Positions 6,889 to 9,251 of a stretch of DNA of 9,251 bases are shown in pieces. The notes beneath the pieces are model-generated. The model saw only the letters and a list, made by a program, of their open reading frames with translations, ran no database searches and was not told the origin of the DNA. Location of the stretch: NCBI GenBank assembly GCA_965651535.1, contig CBFGSX010000058.1:1-9251 (forward strand), given 5' to 3'. Source of the stretch: JAQGJA01 sp965651535 (GTDB lineage Bacteria; Pseudomonadota; Alphaproteobacteria; Micavibrionales; SZUA-601). A program made the position numbers and the translations under genes. Each line of letters begins with the position of its first letter. Position 1 is the stretch's first letter.

Positions 6889-7608
6889 CTATTTTACGGT
6901 CTGGAATTTTTTAAGATCGTCGCAGAACTTATCCACAAACCCTGGAAGCCCCTGCAAACGTCCCCGTTTCATGCGCTCCGCACCTAAAATGGTGCGCAGC
7001 TTATACATACTGTCGTCAAGGTGGCGGTTCAGGATCACATAGTCGTATTTTGGATATTCCTTCATCTGGCTATCCGCGTCGTTCATGCGGCGCTGGATTA
7101 CCTCGTCGCTGTCTTGGCCGCGCATATGCAGGCGGTTTTTCATCTCAGCTGCGCTGGGAGGCAGGATAAACACCGATACAAGATCCTCGCGCGCAAACGC
7201 CACCAGTTGCTCGACGCCCGGCGTATCAATGTCGAACAGCACGTCGCGGCCCGCCTGAAGCGCTTCGACGACGGGCTTGCGCGGCGTGCCGTAGTAATTG
7301 CCGTGGCGCTTGGTGTGTTCAAGAAACTCCTTTTCCGCGACCATGCGCTGGAATTCCTCGACGCCGATAAAGAAATAATGCTTGCCGTTTTCTTCACCCG
7401 GGCGCGGCGCGCGCGTCGTAGCGGAAATGGAAATCTGCACATCCGGGTCGGTCTCGAGCAATTTGCGCGTCATCGTCGTCTTGCCCGCACCTGACGGCGA
7501 GGAAAGCGCCAGCATTAAACCGCGGCGCTGGAGGCCGTCAATATGCGGGAGGTCGGAATCGTCGAAATCTCCGACGTGAAATTCGCTTTTGCGCTTGGAT
7601 GGCGACAC
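6889..7608 (-). CDS. gmk: Guanylate kinase
   Basis: Guanylate kinase phosphorylates GMP to GDP with ATP in the cytoplasm. The 239-residue product has the P-loop SSPSGAGKTT at 36-45, the GMP-binding ISATTRAPRPGE at 61-72, HYFF at 77-80, YYGTP at 105-109, the lid region with HMRGQDSDEVIQRRM at 161-175 and YDYVILN at 188-194. The start is a GTG at 7608-7606: the nearest in-frame upstream stop is 18 bases earlier and no ATG lies between. An ATG at 7622-7620 is out of frame. An acidic, polar extension of about 29 residues precedes the usual start region (RRGLMLALSSPSG); translation from the ATG for M32 would remove part of the first strand and is unlikely. The normally conserved DIDWQG reads DIDTPG at 126-131. 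The gene converges on the antiporter and is divergent from the dehydrogenase, with 61 bases between. Confidence 0.94.
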   Translation of the reverse strand: MSPSKRKSEFHVGDFDDSDLPHIDGLQRRGLMLALSSPSGAGKTTMTRKLLETDPDVQISISATTRAPRPGEENGKHYFFIGVEEFQRMVAEKEFLEHTKRHGNYYGTPRKPVVEALQAGRDVLFDIDTPGVEQLVAFAREDLVSVFILPPSAAEMKNRLHMRGQDSDEVIQRRMNDADSQMKEYPKYDYVILNRHLDDSMYKLRTILGAERMKRGRLQGLPGFVDKFCDDLKKFQTVK

Positions 7609-7654
7609 GAGGCTGTTTCCATGCTAGTGATAATTGGCCTTATGTTACCAACAA

Positions 7655-7662
7655 AAAGGAAA
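7655..7662 (+). promoter_or_regulatory. Ribosome binding site deciding the dehydrogenase start
   Basis: AAAGGAAA stands seven bases before the ATG at 7670 (its AGGA core is nine bases away). This fixes the start there rather than at the TTG at 7634, whose 12 extra residues would be translated through the ribosome site itself and lie before the first beta strand of the Rossmann fold. Confidence 0.7.
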
Positions 7663-7669
7663 CCGTCAA

Positions 7670-8434
7670 ATGGCCGATGTCATCGTCATTACCGGCGCCT
7701 CGGGCGGCTTGGGCCGCGCTTTGGCCCTTGAATACGCAAGGCCGGGCGCGGTTTTGGGTCTGACGGGGCGCGATGCCGCCCGGCTCGGGGAAACGGAAGC
7801 CGCCTGCCGGGCCAAAGGGGCCCATACCCATGCGACGGTTCTGGATGTGACGGATGAAGCAGGCATGGCGCAATGGCTGGACGGGCTGGATGACGCGCAT
7901 CCGATTGATCTTGTGATCGCCAATGCAGGAATTTCCGCCGGCCCCGGCTTTGGCCATGGCGAGCCTTTGGAACAGGTCAAACGCATCTTCGACGTCAATC
8001 TCTATGGTGTTTTGAATACCATCCATCCCGTGCTGGAACGTATGCAATCGCGTCGCAAAGGGCAGGTTTGCCTTGTCAGTTCCATTGCGGGGTTTCGCGC
8101 CATGCCGAATGCTCCCGCCTATTGCGCGTCGAAAGCCGCGGTGCGTTTCTATGCCCAAGGGCTGCGCGGGCTGTATGCGCCGCAAGGGATCAAAATCAAC
8201 GCCGCCTGTCCCGGCTTTATCCGCACGAATATGACGGCGGTGAATCGTTTCCCCATGCCGTTCATTCTGGAGCCCGAGGCGGCGGCGGCGCGGATTCGTC
8301 GCGGCCTTGAACGCAACAAGCCTGTGATTGCCTTTCCATGGCCGATGGCTATTGCGGTCAAAGCCATGAATTTATTACCGGAATTTATGATGAACGCTCT
8401 GTCCTCCCGCCTTCCCGCCAAGCCGCCCCAATAA
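7670..8434 (+). CDS. Classical short-chain dehydrogenase/reductase (SDR)
   Basis: This 254-residue oxidoreductase has a complete classical SDR set: cofactor loop TGASGGLG at 8-15, NAG at 85-87, Asn110, the catalytic Ser138 (VSSIAG), Tyr151 and Lys155 (YCASK), and PGFIRT after the sixth strand. TGRD at 32-35, with Arg34 after the second strand, suggests NADP(H) over NAD(H). The C-terminal segment (FPWPMAIAVKAMNLLPEFMM) is hydrophobic and may touch the membrane or form a dimer contact. The substrate cannot be deduced: SDRs act on many alcohols, ketones and lipids. The start is fixed by AAAGGAAA at 7655-7662. It is divergent from gmk and is followed after 43 bases by an unrelated AT-rich gene with its own promoter, so it is probably transcribed alone. 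Confidence 0.9.
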   Translation: MADVIVITGASGGLGRALALEYARPGAVLGLTGRDAARLGETEAACRAKGAHTHATVLDVTDEAGMAQWLDGLDDAHPIDLVIANAGISAGPGFGHGEPLEQVKRIFDVNLYGVLNTIHPVLERMQSRRKGQVCLVSSIAGFRAMPNAPAYCASKAAVRFYAQGLRGLYAPQGIKINAACPGFIRTNMTAVNRFPMPFILEPEAAAARIRRGLERNKPVIAFPWPMAIAVKAMNLLPEFMMNALSSRLPAKPPQ

Positions 8435-8442
8435 TTGACATA

Positions 8443-8471
8443 TTGATAAAAGGCGATTCTGTTGCTATCCT
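8443..8471 (+). promoter_or_regulatory. Extended -10 promoter for the AT-rich hypothetical gene
   Basis: TTGATA at 8443-8448, a 17-base spacer and TATCCT at 8466-8471 form a good housekeeping-sigma promoter. TGC directly before the -10 box makes it an extended -10. Another TTGACA at 8435-8440 lies eight bases further up, too far to pair with this -10. Only six bases separate the -10 box from the ATG at 8478, so transcription should begin at or within a base or two of the start codon. Confidence 0.6.
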
Positions 8472-8477
8472 CCCCTT

Positions 8478-9074
8478 ATGAAAAAGAATATTCCTGACAT
8501 TCTGCCCAATACAGCCCGATTGTTCCGTGACAATCTGGAGCTTTATCCTTTCAGGCTTTCGACGCCACAAGAAGTCAAAATATCCCGTCGACTTGAAAAA
8601 ATATACAGCACCATCCACGCGCATCATCGAGTTCTGTTTTTTCCTTCCATGCACAAGAAAATAAAGGACAAAGAGAGTTCCCTTTCAAAAAAATACGACA
8701 AGAGCCTAAGAGACTTCAAAGAGTTGGCGCAGGAATGCAGCGGTAACATTAAAACAACAGCGTTATGCATGGGTTATTTTTGTGAAATCTCCCTAACGCA
8801 CGATGTGGTAGTGCAGCCGAATGTACGGACAAACAGGAAAAATAAGTTCAACACCTATTTCAACAAGGTTGAAAAGGAACTGTTTGAAACTGTGGATTCA
8901 TGCAATCCTTCCAGACATGAGAGAGAATTGTGGAATGCCAAAAATTTTGCGATGATGGCTTATGCAAGCGCCAAACATCAAAGAGAAAACTCTTTTGCGG
9001 CCTCTGAAATAGATGCTCTTGTAAAAGAAGCCCGTTTGACCGACAGAGAGAAAGGCCCTAGGCAGCCATCTTGA
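8478..9074 (+). CDS. Hypothetical protein, AT-rich orphan gene
   Basis: I do not recognise this 198-residue protein. It has no signal peptide, no clear membrane segment and no catalytic motif. It is strongly basic and appears mostly helical, with charged stretches at KKIKDKESSLSKKYDKSLRDF (about 60-80) and NKFNTYFNKVEKELFETV, and four cysteines (at about 87, 97, 101 and 142) with no metal-site spacing. Its base composition stands out: two sampled lines (8641-8700 and 8941-9000) are 35% and 40% G+C, against 75% in a sampled line of the preceding dehydrogenase (7741-7800). That, and its position between two ordinary genes, suggests horizontal acquisition. No Shine-Dalgarno site precedes the ATG (CTCCCCTT), in keeping with a leaderless transcript. 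Its last 17 bases overlap the end of the convergent mlaF-like gene. It is judged real because the frame is long in AT-rich DNA and has a well-placed promoter. Confidence 0.65.
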   Translation: MKKNIPDILPNTARLFRDNLELYPFRLSTPQEVKISRRLEKIYSTIHAHHRVLFFPSMHKKIKDKESSLSKKYDKSLRDFKELAQECSGNIKTTALCMGYFCEISLTHDVVVQPNVRTNRKNKFNTYFNKVEKELFETVDSCNPSRHERELWNAKNFAMMAYASAKHQRENSFAASEIDALVKEARLTDREKGPRQPS

Positions 9075-9251
9075 TCGGGCCTTCGGCGCGGCCATGGATG
9101 AATTGATCCACATAGGCGTTGTCCGATTTGTCGAGCCAGTCGATCGGCCCCTGCCAGATAATGCGTCCCTCGTAAATCATCGCCACGCGGTCGGCAATGC
9201 GACGCACCGAGGCCATATCATGCGTAATAGTCAGCGCAGTTGCACCCAATT
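9058..9251 (-). CDS. mlaF: MlaF-like phospholipid-transport ABC ATPase (C-terminal fragment, start off the right edge)
   Basis: Only the last 64 or so residues are in the window. They show the end of an ABC ATPase: ALTITHDM carrying the switch (H-loop) histidine, then ASVRRIADRVAMIYEGRIIWQG, the usual strand pair after the H-loop, and a tail NAYVDQFIHGRAEGPI. DQF(I/V)HGRAEGPI is characteristic of MlaF, the ATPase of the MlaFEDB complex that moves phospholipids between the inner membrane and the periplasmic carrier to keep the outer membrane asymmetric. Walker A, Walker B and the signature motif lie beyond the edge, as would mlaE and mlaD if they are neighbours. The TAG at 9060-9058 lies inside the 3' end of the convergent hypothetical gene. 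Confidence 0.85.
   Translation of the reverse strand, partial: LGATALTITHDMASVRRIADRVAMIYEGRIIWQGPIDWLDKSDNAYVDQFIHGRAEGPIKMAA

Noticed and set aside
6840..6915. A bidirectional terminator between the antiporter and gmk.
   Set aside because: There is a T-run at about 6905-6911 and a four-base CCGA/TCGG inverted pair, but no stem of useful length directly before a T-run in either direction.
7609..7669. Promoters for gmk and the dehydrogenase in their 61-base divergent gap.
   Set aside because: TATGTT on the plus strand and TTGTTG on the minus strand are partial matches without a well-spaced partner, so no promoter is called.
7640..8185. A 181-codon open frame on the minus strand across the dehydrogenase.
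   Set aside because: The plus-strand SDR has all catalytic residues; the antisense frame shows no motif and would cover the SDR ribosome site.

Overview
The window looks like a piece of an alphaproteobacterial chromosome. The evidence is the gene order lptF-lptG-surA-rsmA, a guanylate kinase with alphaproteobacterial-type motifs, an MlaF-type ABC ATPase tail and mostly GC-rich codon use. The lineage is inferred from gene content only; no rRNA or tRNA is present. Almost all of the DNA is coding. No CRISPR array, insertion sequence, tRNA, rRNA or convincing rho-independent terminator was seen, and nothing here is clearly a new defence or mobile system.

Left part, minus strand (1-1218): holC (DNA polymerase III chi) is followed, with a 1-base stop/start overlap, by a radical-SAM gene of the lysine 2,3-aminomutase/EpmB family that runs off the left edge.

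Centre, plus strand (1325-6879): an envelope and ribosome-maturation operon. lptF and lptG encode the membrane subunits of the LPS exporter. surA encodes a periplasmic chaperone/prolyl isomerase for outer-membrane proteins. rsmA (ksgA) encodes the 16S rRNA dimethyladenosine methylase. Last comes a YbaL/Kef-like cation:proton antiporter that has the membrane domain but no RCK domain. The main oddity of the window is in lptF: an in-frame TAA at 2345-2347 cuts off the last membrane helix, yet the same frame stays open and protein-like for 37 more codons and ends in a textbook ATGA overlap with the lptG start. This looks like a nonsense mutation, or a base error, in an otherwise intact gene.

Right part: gmk (minus, 6889-7608, converging on the antiporter) is divergent from a classical short-chain dehydrogenase (7670-8434). 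An unrecognised, markedly AT-rich 198-residue gene follows (8478-9074). It has a good extended -10 promoter placed so that transcription should begin at, or within a base or two of, its ATG (a predicted leaderless mRNA). Its 3' end overlaps, tail to tail, the end of an mlaF-like ABC ATPase gene that enters from the right edge on the minus strand.

Functionally, LptF/LptG, SurA and MlaF all serve outer-membrane assembly and lipid asymmetry. RsmA, GMK, HolC and the EpmB-like enzyme are housekeeping proteins of ribosome, nucleotide, replication and possibly EF-P metabolism.
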